Below, piece by piece: positions 24,401 to 39,400 of a stretch of DNA of 64,000 nt. The DNA comes from Holothuria scabra. Its lineage: Eukaryota; Echinodermata; Holothuroidea; Aspidochirotida; Holothuriidae. The translations under genes were made by a program, and so were the position numbers. The stretch spans positions 8,019,547-8,083,546 of the forward strand of contig CM074193.1 in assembly GCA_037179385.1 (NCBI GenBank), in the 5' to 3' direction. Each line of letters begins with the position of its first letter. The first letter of the stretch is position 1. The notes beneath the pieces were generated by a model. The model ran no database searches and was not told where the DNA came from. It was given only the letters and a program-made list of their open reading frames with translations.

Positions 24401-27400
24401 ATTTAATAAAAAACTGTTACATTAAATTTTACATGTGTTCAGCCACAAACATTTTTAATGGGTGTGACACAATGTTCAATGCGCAGATAAGCTTTCTTGA
24501 AGTGTCCCCTAGTTTTTTTTTTCAATGTGTCCCATCACATTTTAGTTGGGAGTGGTTGGGACAAATCACCTGTGTCACATTGTCCTTTCCCCTGTTTCCT
24601 AAGATGGGATAGACAAAACAGCTCTTTTGAATCATGATGCTTCCTCCATCCCACTGACTTTCCTTAAAATGGGCATGACACAGCCAAAGAATGTTTCTCA
24701 GTAAATATCCTTTGGGTACACCTTGACATAAAGTGAATGTTTTACCTACTTAATTATGTCCATAAACACCAGAATACAACATTTTGAATTCCTAATTACT
24801 GGGCAGGCTCAGCAGATTTGGAATCCAAAAGAGAAACCAGGATGCAAACATGCATTGAAGTTTCAATGACACATAATGTTACATTTCAAATGATGGCATC
24901 ACGTACATATCTTCTCACTCAAATGTTACAGTTGAGAAAATTTTTTTTCAGGGTTCAGGGTAAACTACAAACTCTGTTGGGGTTGAAAAATTGAAAATTA
25001 AAAACCAATTACAAATTTTTAGAAGTGTAACCTCTGGTGACCTCAGATGACCTTTGACACCAACAACAAATAATAGGAATCCACATACCAAGTATGAAAT
25101 CCCCCAAGTTTTGAATCTTGAGATGCCATGTTAATAAGGTTTATAGGCTTGACCCCTGGTGACCCCAGATGACCTTTCACCTCCATCAAGAACAAGGTTC
25201 TTCCCCTTAGTATGGGGCATGTATGTACCAAGTTTGAAAACTGTCATGTTAGATTAGTTTAGGTCATGGAATAGTGTTTGCACCAGGTACCTGACCGACT
25301 TTCTTGCCACCGGGGGTAGAAAATTACTACCCGGGTAGCATTTTCCTACGACTTCTTTTTGATCTTCGCAAAATAACATGGTTATTGAAAGTAACAAATG
25401 TATTAACCCACATCTCATTCACAATTATTTAAAATGAAGTTGCTAAACTGGTTAGTTTTCGTAACATGCTTTTGTTAAATTGCACTTTTCCAGAAACAAT
25501 TACCACGATGTGTGTTTCTAACATCTGCTCCTATACCATTTAACAAAACAGCATAGGCCTACGTACTATACTGTGCATAGCCTAGTCTAGCCCACAGGGC
25601 AGACGAAAGATACTGCAAAGTTTACAATCGGGTACCTGGGTACCCGACGGGTAATACCGTTTGGGTACCCGGGTACAAATTTCCTACCCCGTGCAAACAC
25701 TGACATGGAATTTTACAGCCAAGTTTTCAACCACCAACCAAGGCCTTTTTTCCTGTTGTGGGCCACTGGCTTGTTTTCCCCAGAAAACTGTCAGACATTC
25801 CTATCTTGAGATACTGTGTTAACGAGCAAAGTGTCACAAAAACACACATACATACCCAGAATCAAAGCTCTACAGGGCACAGAAAACAGTTCCTGGTAAA
25901 GAAATCATTAGAATTCTTCCTTAGCCAGTGAGATCGTGCAGAATGTGAATGAGTTGAGCAAAAAAAGGGAGGCTCCCAGATATCACAGGACAAACCTCAT
26001 TGCGGGTTACAAATTTTTGAGTAACTACACCAGTTACGAGCACCACATGAACGAGGAAAGGGGTGTGAGGCTTGAGCTCTCGCAAGCAGCTGGTACCTGT
26101 TAAGACGGTGTTTGTATGTTCACACACATACACACACACACACACAATCATGACTACATTGGTCTCTCTTATCATCCAAACCTAACATTAATACTCAAGT
26201 TGTCATTACCAATAATATCATGTGATCCTACGCTGGTTTCATGGACGATTTTACCCACTTGGTTCTCTTGGACAGGTAAAGATAGCAGTTCCACAGCAGA
26301 AACAGGAAGGGTGTCATTTTCATACTGAAAGCGGTCAACACCAACAACCAAATAAGGAACAGTTGAATTGTCTGTAACATTAAACATAGATAAACATAAT
26401 AACAAAAAATACAAAATGGCAATGATTTGTTTCTACACAGTTTGAAAAATAGTTTACATGGAACAAACATCCTCTGAACATTTTGGTGAAATCATTTTCC
26501 AATAGTTTTCACTTCAAGTAATTTTAAAAAGGGTTTGAGGTCACATAAAGTTTCAATATTTTAGAGGGGTACTTATTTTTAACATTTCAGTGAAATTGTT
26601 ATTGAAATCCAATGTGTGGTTCTCAAGATATGAGCAGGTATTAGCTGCCACATTTTCCACAAAAAGTGAACTGGAAACAAGCACATATGACATCATATCC
26701 TCACATTTATGGACAGTCTTTTGTTTTTCTTCAAACTTTACAATTAACTTTCTCCTCAGCAATACCATCTTGTCAGAATGTGATTGCATAAATGGCATGA
26801 GAACTTTGCAAACTTTGCATTTCCCACAGGGAGGTTCTATTCCTATAAGCAAAAGCATTTCTTTTCAATGTGAGGAAGTGATACAACCAAGGATGAGCCT
26901 AGTCTAAAAAAAAAAAACACTGAACTTTGTTGGGCATACATGACTGATGCCAAATGTCAGTCAGAGAGCAAAGCATGACACATAGACATGTGGGGTCTGG
27001 GGCAAAGCCCTTAAGGGGGTCCAGGGGGCGAAGTCTCTGGAAGCCCTGAGAACATAGAGTATTCAAGACATCATTTGGAGGCCAATTTTAATCAGTACAT
27101 TGGTAAAATAAAACACTCCAAGGAAAGTTTTCAGTCAAAAGGCCTAGCCTAAGCTATGCCTAACATTAGGCTAGGCCCTAAGTAGGCCCAGCCCACACTG
27201 AAGCATGTCAAGTTGAACAGTTCTTCAATCACTGTAAAACTTGTCTCAATGGTCAAGATATCCATAAATCACTATTAGAAAACCTTGCAATAGCTGTAAC
27301 GTTAAGTTGTAACAACTAACCTTACGATGTTGTATAACATTAGGCCTAACGTTAACTACATGTAGTATGTACCAAGTAGACCTAGGCTAGGCCTATGCTG

Positions 27401-30400
27401 TTTCAAAAGTGGACATCTTGCGAATGAAATTGCCCAAATGGCTCACAATTGCACCACATTTCCAGTTCACTTCAGACTATCACTTTTCCATATCTGACGA
27501 AGTTCTTGCTATATCTAAGACAAATTCCATTTATTTAAAAAACTGTTACGTCAACTTTACAAGCAGCAGACTCCTTTTCCGATCGATCTCAGCACAGGTT
27601 ACTGCATCATGCATGATCGATACAGTCAACTGCTGATGATCTTGACAACTTACATATGCACAGATTAACATACTGAATTTATGTACGTGCACATGGTGCA
27701 TGATAAACCAGGGAGTTTGATTCACTTTGACTGGGAGTATTACAACTCCCTGCAGGCAGTGGAATTCATTCATGGATAAATAAAAATAATGCAAAAATAA
27801 TGCTGTCAGAAAACCACGGATATTGGGGAAGGTAAATCACGGAGGCAGGAATAACCAGAAAGCCAAAAGGCTTAGTGATTCCTTGCTGCTGAAATGTAAG
27901 GCCTTTTTTCACATTGACATTGCTTTGCAATGTTTTTCAATTAACAGGGCTCCATTGAGATCCCCTTTGCCCGTCGTGAACCCAAATGACATTTGACCTC
28001 CACCAAAAACTTCTGGAACCATGTATTCACTATGTGCCATCTACATGACAAGTTACAGGACCCTAGAAGTGACCTTTCTTGAAAGACTGTGCAGGAAAGC
28101 CTGTCAGGCTTTGAACATGCTGACTCCAAATGAACTTTGACCTTTGGGAAAATCAATGGGGATCATCTACTAAATATGACCAATCCACACACTAAATATG
28201 AGCACAGTCACATGTACCATTCTTGAGATACCGTGTTTTCGAAGTTTTGACCTTTTGACCTCTCATGATCCCAAATAACCTTTGACCTCCACCAAAAACA
28301 ATAAGGAACATCTACTCAATATGGCCAACACACTCGCCAAATATGAGCAGAGTTACATGTACCATTCTCGAGATATCGTGTTTACAAAGTTTTGACCTTT
28401 TGACCTCTCGTGACCCCAAATGACCTTTGATCTTCACCAAAAACAATAGGGATCATCTACTCAATATGACCAACCTACACACCAAATACGAGGTTAGTCA
28501 CACTTACCCTTCTTGAGATATCGTGTTTACAATCCAAAGCGTGACATACACACACACACACACATACATACACACACACACATACACACGACATCACCAT
28601 CGCATAGATTCCTTGCCTGCCTTCGGCAAGGAATCAAAAATCACGGAAATCCATGAATTCATGAGAAAAGCTCATCCCTGTACAACCTGTGCTGCACTGA
28701 TGCTTACTTTGAATCACAGATCTAGTAACCTCATTAACTGGTATCTCAAGAAATACTTTCCATTTTGAATGGACGGTTCACTGCACTGTGTAGATTTGGT
28801 TCCTTTTTTACATATGAAAGCTAATTCAATTAAATTATTGCTTAAACTTCCCCTTTAATGGTATTTTCATTGCCTGTTACTTGAGATAATTGAATAAAAA
28901 GAATTTGGTTTTCTCCTGTGAGTCAATAAAATAGTGCTTACATTAACAAAAGTGAACAGGACCCATCTAATTTAAGCGTGAAGTTTATTCTTTAAATCTC
29001 TGACCTTGCTAGACAAATATTGACAGAATTTCTACAAATTTGCCCAAAGTGGTACCAGTTTGGTTGACATTTCTTCAAATTTCCCGAAAGTTTGATCTTG
29101 TCCACAAAAATTGAAGGGGAAGGAGAGAGTGGCTACTGCCCCCTCGCTCTCTCTCATACACAATACATGTAGGATGTGATTACTGTATGTTTTATTACCT
29201 GAGCTTGGAGTTTGTGTGGTTATTTCTCGAGTGCTAGCAGGACCATTTCCTTCATCATTCCTGGCAGCAACTGATACGTTGTACCTGGTACCAGCAGTCA
29301 GACCGTTAAAGACGTGTGAACGATTTGAAGGAGGAATATTTACTAACAATGGTGGATTGCCCGATAAAGTCAAATCATATCCTTGGAGTTCCCCAGCAGG
29401 GAATAAGACTGCTTCCCATTCAATCTGAATGGTAGTAGGAGAAGGACTGATGAGTGTTGATATGACAGGAGCATCTACAGGTACTGTAGAAAGAATTACA
29501 ATGAAATTAATAGCATCAAAGTAAACTCATTACATCTTACAAAAGCATCTACAGGTACTGTAGAAAGAATTGTAATAAAATTATTTCCACCAAAAGTTAA
29601 ACTTATTGCATGTCTCAAGCTGGAGCACATCCAGGCCCATACCAAAGAGAGTACTGACAGAGAGTGAATTTCTGAGCACAGGTGAAAGTTTAACACTGCA
29701 TTAAGAAAATGTGAACACATTCACAACCCATATGACAACACCTGAGATTAAAAGATTTTATATCACAACAGAGGCGACCAAGTCTCAAATTAAGTATTGT
29801 ACTTTTGCATTGACTATTAGCTTGAGCCATATTTTTGACACTTAATTTGAATTCTTGGGGTGAAGAGACATTTAATACTTTCTGTTTAACGGTAGGCTGT
29901 ACAACGGTTATCACGAACAGAATAGTGGTATCATTCTGTTTACTGATACATGGGGGTAGGGATTGAGAACTAGTAATTTGCAGGGGTGACAGGTGACAGA
30001 AAAAAGGAACAAAGAGACAAGAAAACTCAATTTTGAATGAATAAAGAATGAGTAAAGTATCCTGCATTTTTTTTTTATCAGTATTACATGATTGGGAGCA
30101 AGCAAGGTAGTTCCAAATGAAGATTTACGGGTATAAATTGTCAAGACTAAAATGCTAAAACATTTTTATCAATTAATTTTCCTTATATTACTGTAACAAA
30201 CAGAAGACAAGCCACAAGGGTGCAATTACACCAGATCAAGATTTGCTGGCCAAATATTATCAGTTAATCACATTTCATGTACATGGCTTGACCTTGATGC
30301 ATTTACATTACCCCAGTGCAGAAATGGGTGATTCAGCAGAAGTGACCTCCAAATGAATCACGTTGAATTGCCATTGATTTCTGGCCACCCTTATCCTAGA

Positions 30401-33400
30401 GTTACCATTCCCTTCTCCAGGATCAAAAAGGGATAATCAGATCATGATCTGATCTTCAGTTACACAACAAATTTGATATCGAGTAGTTGAGCAGCAGACA
30501 AGATCCGCATCTAATGTTAATGCACCTTAAAAATCTTTTTTCCAAAAAGTAAACTTGTAGACCACCTACCTCCCCCTTCCTCTGTTCGCAGTTCTTTTAA
30601 AACAGGTGAGTGTGTGATGTATTGGGGTCGAATAATGACCCAGACAACTCTAAAGTTGTAATAGGTGTATGGCATCAATCCAGTGACAACCATCTCTGTT
30701 TTATTGGTTGGCTGCCCAAGAAAGTAGAAAATAAGTTTGAATGGGTTACCTGAAATCAAAGTGGATTAGGGCAGGGTAGGATAGGGGTGAAAGAATGATC
30801 ATCAAGAACAGTAGCAGAGAGACAGACAACCTGCAACATTTTACCAACATGTTTTCGTCTTACTGGGTTAAAACAGTCACATCAGTGCAGGAACTTATAT
30901 GCTATGGCATGTTGAATTAAGAATTGTTCTTTTGTTCTTATTAATCAGGTAACGCATGTGTGCTGGTGTATGTTTTATGTACACAAGATGTCACATTGTT
31001 TTACCTCTGATGTACCATAGATACATTGTGAAACATGAAAACACTTTCAAGGGAAGATAAAGATTACCGTATTTACTCTATTAAACGCCCCGGGGGCGTG
31101 AAATTTTCGTTAAGGGGGGCGTTTATTAGAGTCAAATTTATGTGACTTCTGATAAACTGCTACATATGGCATATTTGTCCATTTGGTTGTCAGCTTCACA
31201 ATCAGCTGTGAGCTCCTCCCCAATGATCGATAACCAAACTTAATTCCCTATAAATGTGGTAGCCACGAACAGCACTCTGAACTTTGCAAGTGTGATCAAC
31301 TTTCTCCGACATCTTGATATGTAACATTACACACAGAAGTGACTTTTTTAAGTGCCCGCGGCATATGCATTAATGCATGCTTTGAACAGTATACAGCCAG
31401 GCCTCACGGCCGGCTATGCGCACGTACATACGGTAATAGCATAATAGTTACCGTGAGTAGTACCATTAGCAGTACATTCGCGTTCACAGCATTTCACTGT
31501 TAAACAGTTTTCCTGTGTTGAATTTGGTTTTTCATGTTAGACTGTTCGGATAGGCTAGCGAATATTTGTATACCTACTGTACCTACGGTATGTACAGTAC
31601 CACTTTTGAACCGCAAACGAAGCAGTACACGTTCGTGGTATGTGATAGCGTGATGGATATCAACAGAAATTAGTTGCAGAAACATGCCTTTTACTTCAGG
31701 ATACAGTATGGGACTTTAGGAGATTTCGTGGCTTCAAGGCAGGACTATTTCATTTTCCTTTTACCATATTGTCTTTGGAATTAACAATTTCACTTTATGC
31801 AATGTGACCAAAAAGTTGGGGGGGGGGCGTTTATTAGGGAGGGGGCATTTAATAGAGTAAATACGGTAAGTCTCATGGCACCGGGTCCTATTTTTAACCA
31901 TTAAAGCATTGGTGATGCTGCAATTAATTCAAAACAAATTCTGATCAAATTTTCATAGGCATTAGATGCAAATCATATAATTACACAGGTTGACAAATTT
32001 TTGGCTCTTTGGCATCAGAGACTTTCATTAAAACTCATAAAAATTGGATCAAACTCTGATATGAATTCTTTGTAGTGTGGCTGCGACTTTAAAGACAGCC
32101 AATTCCTACCCCAAATTACAATTTTTGTAGTGGTGTAAAAAGATTCTCAATTGGATCAGTTGCTCTTTGATTGAGAGCAAATTAAAAAAATACACAGTAC
32201 TGCACCTCATATTTATAAAGCATGTATTGGTCCTGAGTATTCTGATTTATGCACAATGAGTCTTGCTTTCTCACCCTAAAATAATAATAATATTTTACCT
32301 GTGTTTAAGCTGATGGCAGGATGTAAACATATGTAAAACAGTTTGCTATGGATGGCCGGCAAAGTGCTTAGATGTTTTGCCACCAGTTGACCTGTGCAAA
32401 AAAGGCCCCTAATGCATGTGCAGATATAATCTTTGAACTTGTCTATTACTTACCACTTCATTAAAAGAATTCAGGCCCTCTCTACTTTTAAATAGGGGTG
32501 GCAACTTTGGGTAACTGATTTGATACCAGTAAATTCCACCTTACTAAATGTAATAAAACCATAATAGAGTAAGCTTTGGTATTTATTTGTAAAACACTAT
32601 GAATAAAAAATCCACAGGGGCAGTTTGGTCGACAATTATGGCCTCCCAGCACCATATTGTTTTGATATACACCTTCCATAGTAAAGTGGTCATTTCCATA
32701 CATATTCCCATTAACTTAGTGTGTAAATTGTGGTGACTTTACAAATGGGGGTACCCTTAAATTGCCAGATTGTTCTTTCTATCAACATCATACCTAGATA
32801 ATTCATTAAGTAGTTTCTTTGAAAATCCATGTACAGTAAGACTGCTTTAATTTATTCACAGAAAAATCTGGCTGAGTTATGCAAAATTGTCATTTTTCCT
32901 GCAAATTGCCTGCTGAAGCAGCAGCTTCATGGTATGTTACCTTACTTACCACTGCATTGAAAGAAGTCCATGAACTGCCTGACAGACTTGAGTATTGCCA
33001 CTGAACAACATAAGAAACCTCAGAACTTTGGGCACCAACCCATCTTAGGGGTATAGTGGTATTTGTTGGGAGATCTGCTGGGACTGGAGCTTGAGGTTCT
33101 TCAGAATCTAAGAATTATAAAGAGATCAGAAGAAAAGTGTAACTTTTTTGCTACTCACTACTTTATAAATAACATAATATTCATTTCATTTTTTTTTTCA
33201 TCCATTTGTTTTATCACTCTCAAGTAATACTAGTGGAATATGTACAAACATACCAGCAAGTAAGCGGTGAGTTTACACCTTAAGGACTCACCAATGATGG
33301 CCCTGGCATACTCTCCTTCAGCATAGCTACATCCTTTATAACAATATTGCACCTGTAGTATAAAAATGGAAATGATCAATGATCAACTTATTTAAAGGCT

Positions 33401-36400
33401 GGTATTCATCAACCCAGTTCTCCCAACCTAGTTATGTCAAGCTCCTCCCACAACTGTCTAATACTCATCCAAATCCAAAAACAACCCTAGTTTACTTTCG
33501 TCAGGGCTTACCTAGCTAGTGAGGATACAAGCTAACCAAAATTTGTAATCATAACACTTTCAAACCATGCTGTGCAATATGAGCTACTCTTTTTTAATTT
33601 ATGTCAATCAAAGAGCTGTGCCATTCATTATTGAGAATTTTGGTAAACTTGGGATAAAATGGTAGTTTTGGATGATGAATGACTGCCCTTAAGCATATTG
33701 AAGCTTTCACTCTGTTAATAACTTAATATTATGCAACATTTAATGTGATTTTCACATATAATACCCAAAGATTGTACATTTTTTTTTTATACTCCTAAAA
33801 GTCCACTTTACAATAAATCTGGACATTCCTTGTTTTTTTCATCATTCATGTTTTCCTCTCTTGAATCCCTCGGTCCCTCCTCTCCTTCCCATACACATAC
33901 TCTACATCTGTTCTTCACTCATACTTTATAATATCCTCAAATTCTACAGGTCCATTAAGGTAAATTGACCATGCACTCTTATCCCACAATAAAGTTCTTA
34001 CAAAGGGTAAATACAATCATCTTTGATTACTTCAATTTTACTCAGGGTTGCGCTGATTCGTTGCTAGGCAGTGGGTTGCCAGGTGTCATTTCCTTCTTCT
34101 TACTTCCCGAAGGGTTAATTTTTGTTCTTGTTTAGACTACTGAAGTTCTTAAACAGTGGCAATATTTAAAAAACCTAGAAACATAATCGATATATTCTAT
34201 GGTTTATGGATATTACTACTGAATCCAGTTTGTACAATGGTATCCTTTGTTAATTGCTCAAGAACATTTCTTTTAATGGTCACCGTACATGCTGTGTAAT
34301 CTTCATAAGCTTTGGCACTCTGCATTGTTTGAAGTAGCTGTCAGTCATATTTTCTGAGCTCTTTTCAGGAATTTTGGTACCAGGGTACCAAATCTTGTTA
34401 TGTATGGACAAACAAGGCTAATCAACACTGGACCTGTGCTTTAAATAGAGGAAATGCACTCAATGGGGTTAATCCCATCCCTGGATGTACTGGAGCAGTG
34501 ATGCTATGCCCTTGTGCAATGCCCCTTTCATCATTCACCCTGATCATGTATTATCCTCTTAATGCACAATCCATAAGGATTAACTTTTAATTATTCAATG
34601 GATTTTACAAACGATCACCTTCACTTCTTTCCACCTCCTGTGGACATGCATACACAGTGCTATTTGTGAGGCAAGCTCACATCTTGTTTCTAAAAAATTA
34701 TTCTAAAAAAGAGGAGATGGCTTGCAAGGTAATGTACTAAAAAGCATCAAGGCAGTGCTATTTTTCTATTCTTAAATATTGTGATACCTGCCGCCTTGGG
34801 CACCTCAGCTAACACAGGCTTAAAGGCATATTTTCATCATCCCACACAGTTTCAATTCTCCCAACCTACTTACTTCTAGCCCCTTCTCACATTTATCTAA
34901 AACTCATCTTTATCCAGACACAATCCTAGTTTATTGCTTCATGGCTTGTCCCAGTGGCCATACAAGTCCATAATGTGTAATCAAGACACTCTCAGTGCCC
35001 ATGCTGTGAAATTTAGCTATGATGCATTGTTTGAATGTGATGCCAATCAAAGAGCTGTACCAATTGAGAGTTTTGATATATGTATACTGAAACTGTAGTT
35101 TGGGGTGACGAATGACTGCCTTTAAGGAAAATTCAGATGATTATTTTGGCAATATATTCAGCTGTAATTACTCAAAATATATTGCACACAGCAAAACCAC
35201 TTTTTCCCCAAAAGTTTCAGGACACCATTCTGCTCATCTTAATGGTTGCTTCATGCAGACCCAACCAAATCTTAACTCCCTCTAGTGAGGGAACCACATC
35301 CTGATCTATAAATTATCAGTGCCTGTATATTAAAACATAAGACATACCTTAAAATTTTCACTGTCAAAGTTGCTGGTCTAGGAGAGGAAAAAACAAAAAT
35401 ACTGACAAAATTACAATCAACATTTTAGCTCCTGTGCAATATTAATATTTCTAAGTATTTCCATTTTATTACAACATAATGCCATTATGGACAATTGGTC
35501 ATCACTGTGATTTATACAGTGGCTACTAATAATGCAGACGTTTTGACAAACTGGGAGAGTATACATTTACTTGTCATGCTTATTTGCAAAGAGGGAACAA
35601 AGTCTAAGCAAGGAGCATTTGCACCTTTCTTCGACACAATGGTCTTTCTACATAAATACTTGCCTGTGAACAATAACTATAGAAGGATAGACCAGATGAA
35701 ATAAAATATGTCCAACAAGCTCACTGATAAAATATGCTCATTTTAAAGGGAAACATTGTGTTTGTTTTACAAGGAAATTTTATCCTCTTCAAACCAATAT
35801 TTATTGGCAAAGAGTGATAAATAATTATGAATAAGGCAGTATGGTAGCCTTCTTTTCAAGCAATAAGTTCCCTTCAGGGAGGAATTTAGTTGTTTGTTGC
35901 TCAAGAATACTTTGTTCAGCCAAACTTTTAACATTTCAAAAGATGCAACTTCCATAACTGTTCTTGTGCATAATATTTTGAGGAGATGAAGCTATTGTTG
36001 GGGTTTATTGTTGAGACCAAATGATTTGAAAATGACTAGAGCTATTCACTTTTAATGCTTTGTTGGAGCATTTTAAAACACAATATTTCCCTTTAATACA
36101 AACAGCATACAATGAGATTTTTGCAAATTACAAAATGTCTCCCAGTGTGTGAAGACGGTAGCATCCCACTGAATGCCTGTTGTGTTGCTACAGTATTTAG
36201 AGGAAACACTGTACCAGGACACTTTCAGGAATTCATTATCCTCAAGACATTTTGTTGGCTATATAGGCAAACTAAAGCATGTACCATTAGAGAGATGCCA
36301 CAATGTTTTGGTACCATTAAAGGTAAAGAGCAGTCCCCCCAAACTTATTTTGAAGAAAAATAACACAATTCTTGTCTTATTTCTCTTCAAAGTATCTTTC

Positions 36401-39400
36401 ATTAGACTTCATGACTTTACTATTGCATATTCAAGGTAAACCAAACAGTTATTTCTATTAAATTTCACATTTGAAGAGGAAAAACGTGGTCACATGAATC
36501 CCAACAGCCAATCATGAAATTGGATGGTTTACTACAATACTTCAATTTGGGATGACTGCTCCTGCCCTTTAAGGTTATGTTTAAATGACTACTTTGTAAA
36601 GTAAGATGTATAGTGGTTGGATCTAAGTTCGAACAGGTTCTTAATTCAAACACTTCATTTAAATGGAATATTTATTCACTGATCAACGCAAAGTAATTGT
36701 CAGTTTTACCATACCATGTGGAGCCATAATTATTTCTTAATGGTGTTTTAAGTAATTGAAGAAAATACTGTCTTATGACTTATATATGAATGATTTTAAT
36801 TAGGTGTTCGAATTTAGAACCTGTTCGAACTTTGAACCAACCATTATACTGCTTCCTCCTCACTCATTTCATTCATATGAGATGCACATATTAGATGGAC
36901 AGTTCCTTTGAAATTTATAAACTGAGAATAATTAGTTCCAAAACCATAATACAAATAACACTCCCCTGTAATCCTCTGATCTCTCTAATTAATGAACTTG
37001 AAGATTGTGTTTCAGAACAATTACTTGCTTACTTTTGTTTATTATGGGTGACTTCTAAGGCTTGGTCTCATGTACCATGTGACACTCGGCGTTACCTCGT
37101 GTTAAAGGCAAAACCGCAGGTTAACCCCGTTTTCCAGTCTGCGTTCTTACGTACCCCTTGTTTTGTTGATTGGGTAGTGCTACCATAGTTACGAGGTCAA
37201 ATATTTCACATATCAATTACTGTAAAATGTTAGAAAATACCATGTCATCAGTGTCACAAACACTTGTGACCTTGCTTGATTAAAACAAACACAGTGTTTA
37301 AAACCGCAAACCCTGCGATTTGAGGTGGATCGAAATTTAAACACCAACCCCGTGTTAACCCACCTTCCCACATTACTCGAGCACGAGGTAACTCGGTGTT
37401 ACCTCCAGCGCAGGGTACGTGAGATCACAGTACTAGTTGCACCTGGTTATTGGTACTAATCAAAGGTTCCCGTCCAAATGCCCAATTTGATGGGTATGTG
37501 GTTAACACAGTTTATAGCAACTGTCTTTCTAATGAGACATTCTAACTACCACACCTGAATATTAGAGGACAAAGGTTATAATAATATTTTCATACAAAAT
37601 TTGAATTACTTCTTTTTTGACAAAGAGCAGGAAAAAATTTCAAAAGGAAACTTTTGAATTTTCGATATAATCTTACTACTGTGGAAATGGGCAGATGGAT
37701 ATCTGCTGCGACTAAAGAGAAGGTCCAGTACACTAAATGAGTCCTTTAACCCATAGTATATGACAGAGTGCTATAGTAGGATGCCAATTCCATTATTGTA
37801 AAATGCATTGGGCAAAGTTTCTGTAAAGTACTTCCATAACCTTTGACAATATAAGTGTGACATAGACATACTCAAGGTGAAGGGGGAGGAAATTTTGTTT
37901 AAAATTACATAATGATAAAGTCACAAGGTTTATCCTTTGAAAAGAGTTAACTTAGGGTGCACTGCACTTTGATCTAAAATCAGGCAGTAACAAAAACAGT
38001 TGCTTAAATCTCTGTATGTCCAATCGTCCGAGGTAGTACTTCGATGGTCCGACTGGCTCATTCATCCAAGAACACGAATAGACTTGTAACAATTTTTAAG
38101 TATTCTGCAAAACTTTACACATATATAGATTTCAATTATCTCAAACTTATTGTGAATGTATCTGTTAAAAATCTGTTCATAAGAATAACCACAAAAATAT
38201 ATGATGATCATAATCGCTCATCACATAATTCTCAAAAGCCTCAATGTACAATCAAAGGACTTAAAGAAATCCATTCATTTTACCCAAATACAGAATAGCA
38301 TTATTCAGGAATTCTATCATCTACAGAGCATGTCCTTTTTAATCAATCTAAAAATTTAGATAATATACTGTAGACTTGTAGAATTGTAGACTTCTTTTTT
38401 AAGGTTTTATTTAAGGTTTTAATGTGAACACTTTCTGTACATGTTGTCTTTTAATTGTGTTTAATCTAATGTTATTATTGTGCCTCCTTTGTGTTTAATC
38501 TAATGTTATTATTGCGCCTCCTTTGTGTTTAATCTAATGTTATTATTGTGCCTCCTTTCATGCATATTAAAGGGCAAGAGCAGACTGAGCAGTCACCCCA
38601 AACTTGATTTGAGCAACATCTACATCTTACATTTTTTCTTCAAACTACTGTATCTATATATTTTAGCACTTCAGTATTGCATATTCAAGGTAAACCAAGC
38701 AATAACGCTTATTAAATCTCACATTTAAGAAGAAAAAACATTGTCAAATGACTCTGAAGAGCCAATTATGAAACAAGACAATGTACTACAGTAAAGTACC
38801 TCAAGTTGGGGTAACAGAATTTCCCCATTAATGATTTGTTTGCTAGCTTGTTTGGCTCGACAGCTCAAGTTTCTTGGCCAATATGAATTGGAACACATTA
38901 AGATGGCTTGAGGAAGCTATATCCTGCACTAATAAGTCAGGCAAAGAATTGCCTAATATCAGCCATGCCCAAGTTTATCTATGAAAAGGACTAAGTTTGG
39001 TGATTCACATAAGGAGATTTGGCTTTCAGAATTGCTAAAAGGTTCCTATTTATTCCCTTCTCTGGTAGGCTGTTTTTACTACAAACTGTGAAACAAGATA
39101 AAAAAACTTACACACGATTCATTACAAGCTTGTAATGTGGAGTTATTCCATAAAGTACACCCAACTTTACACTGTAAAAAAAAATGATGGTTATTACTTC
39201 TTACTACTTCTGTATAGTATACATAATATGAAAACTGCATCAACAATAATATGTAGCATATTTTGCTCAGTATACCGAACTGATGCAATGCACTTTTAGT
39301 AAACCAAAGGTTTTTCTTGCACTTCCCATGACAACTAGTCAAATCATAGGTAATGGCTTAAATTTCCCCCATCTGACTGGGTATTCAAAAGAGACTATAC

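Larger units (their letters stand above)
24836..26195 (+). mobile_element. Tandem-repeat element family 2, copy F, interrupted
   Basis: Starts AACCAGGATGCAAACATGCATTGAAG, holds two or three diverged units (TGACCTTTGAC at 25048, TGACCTTTCACCTCC at 25168), a SINE insertion (25247-25782) and an unassigned insert of about 260 bp (25850-26110). It then ends with a CA tract and TTGGTCTCTCTTATCATCCAAACC, the family 2 3' end. ROS1 exon 8 begins 15-20 bp further on. Confidence 0.65.

Noticed and set aside
30749..30751. AG acceptor extending exon 6 upstream
   Set aside because: Gives a phase that does not match exon 5; the acceptor at 30712 has a better pyrimidine tract and the right phase.
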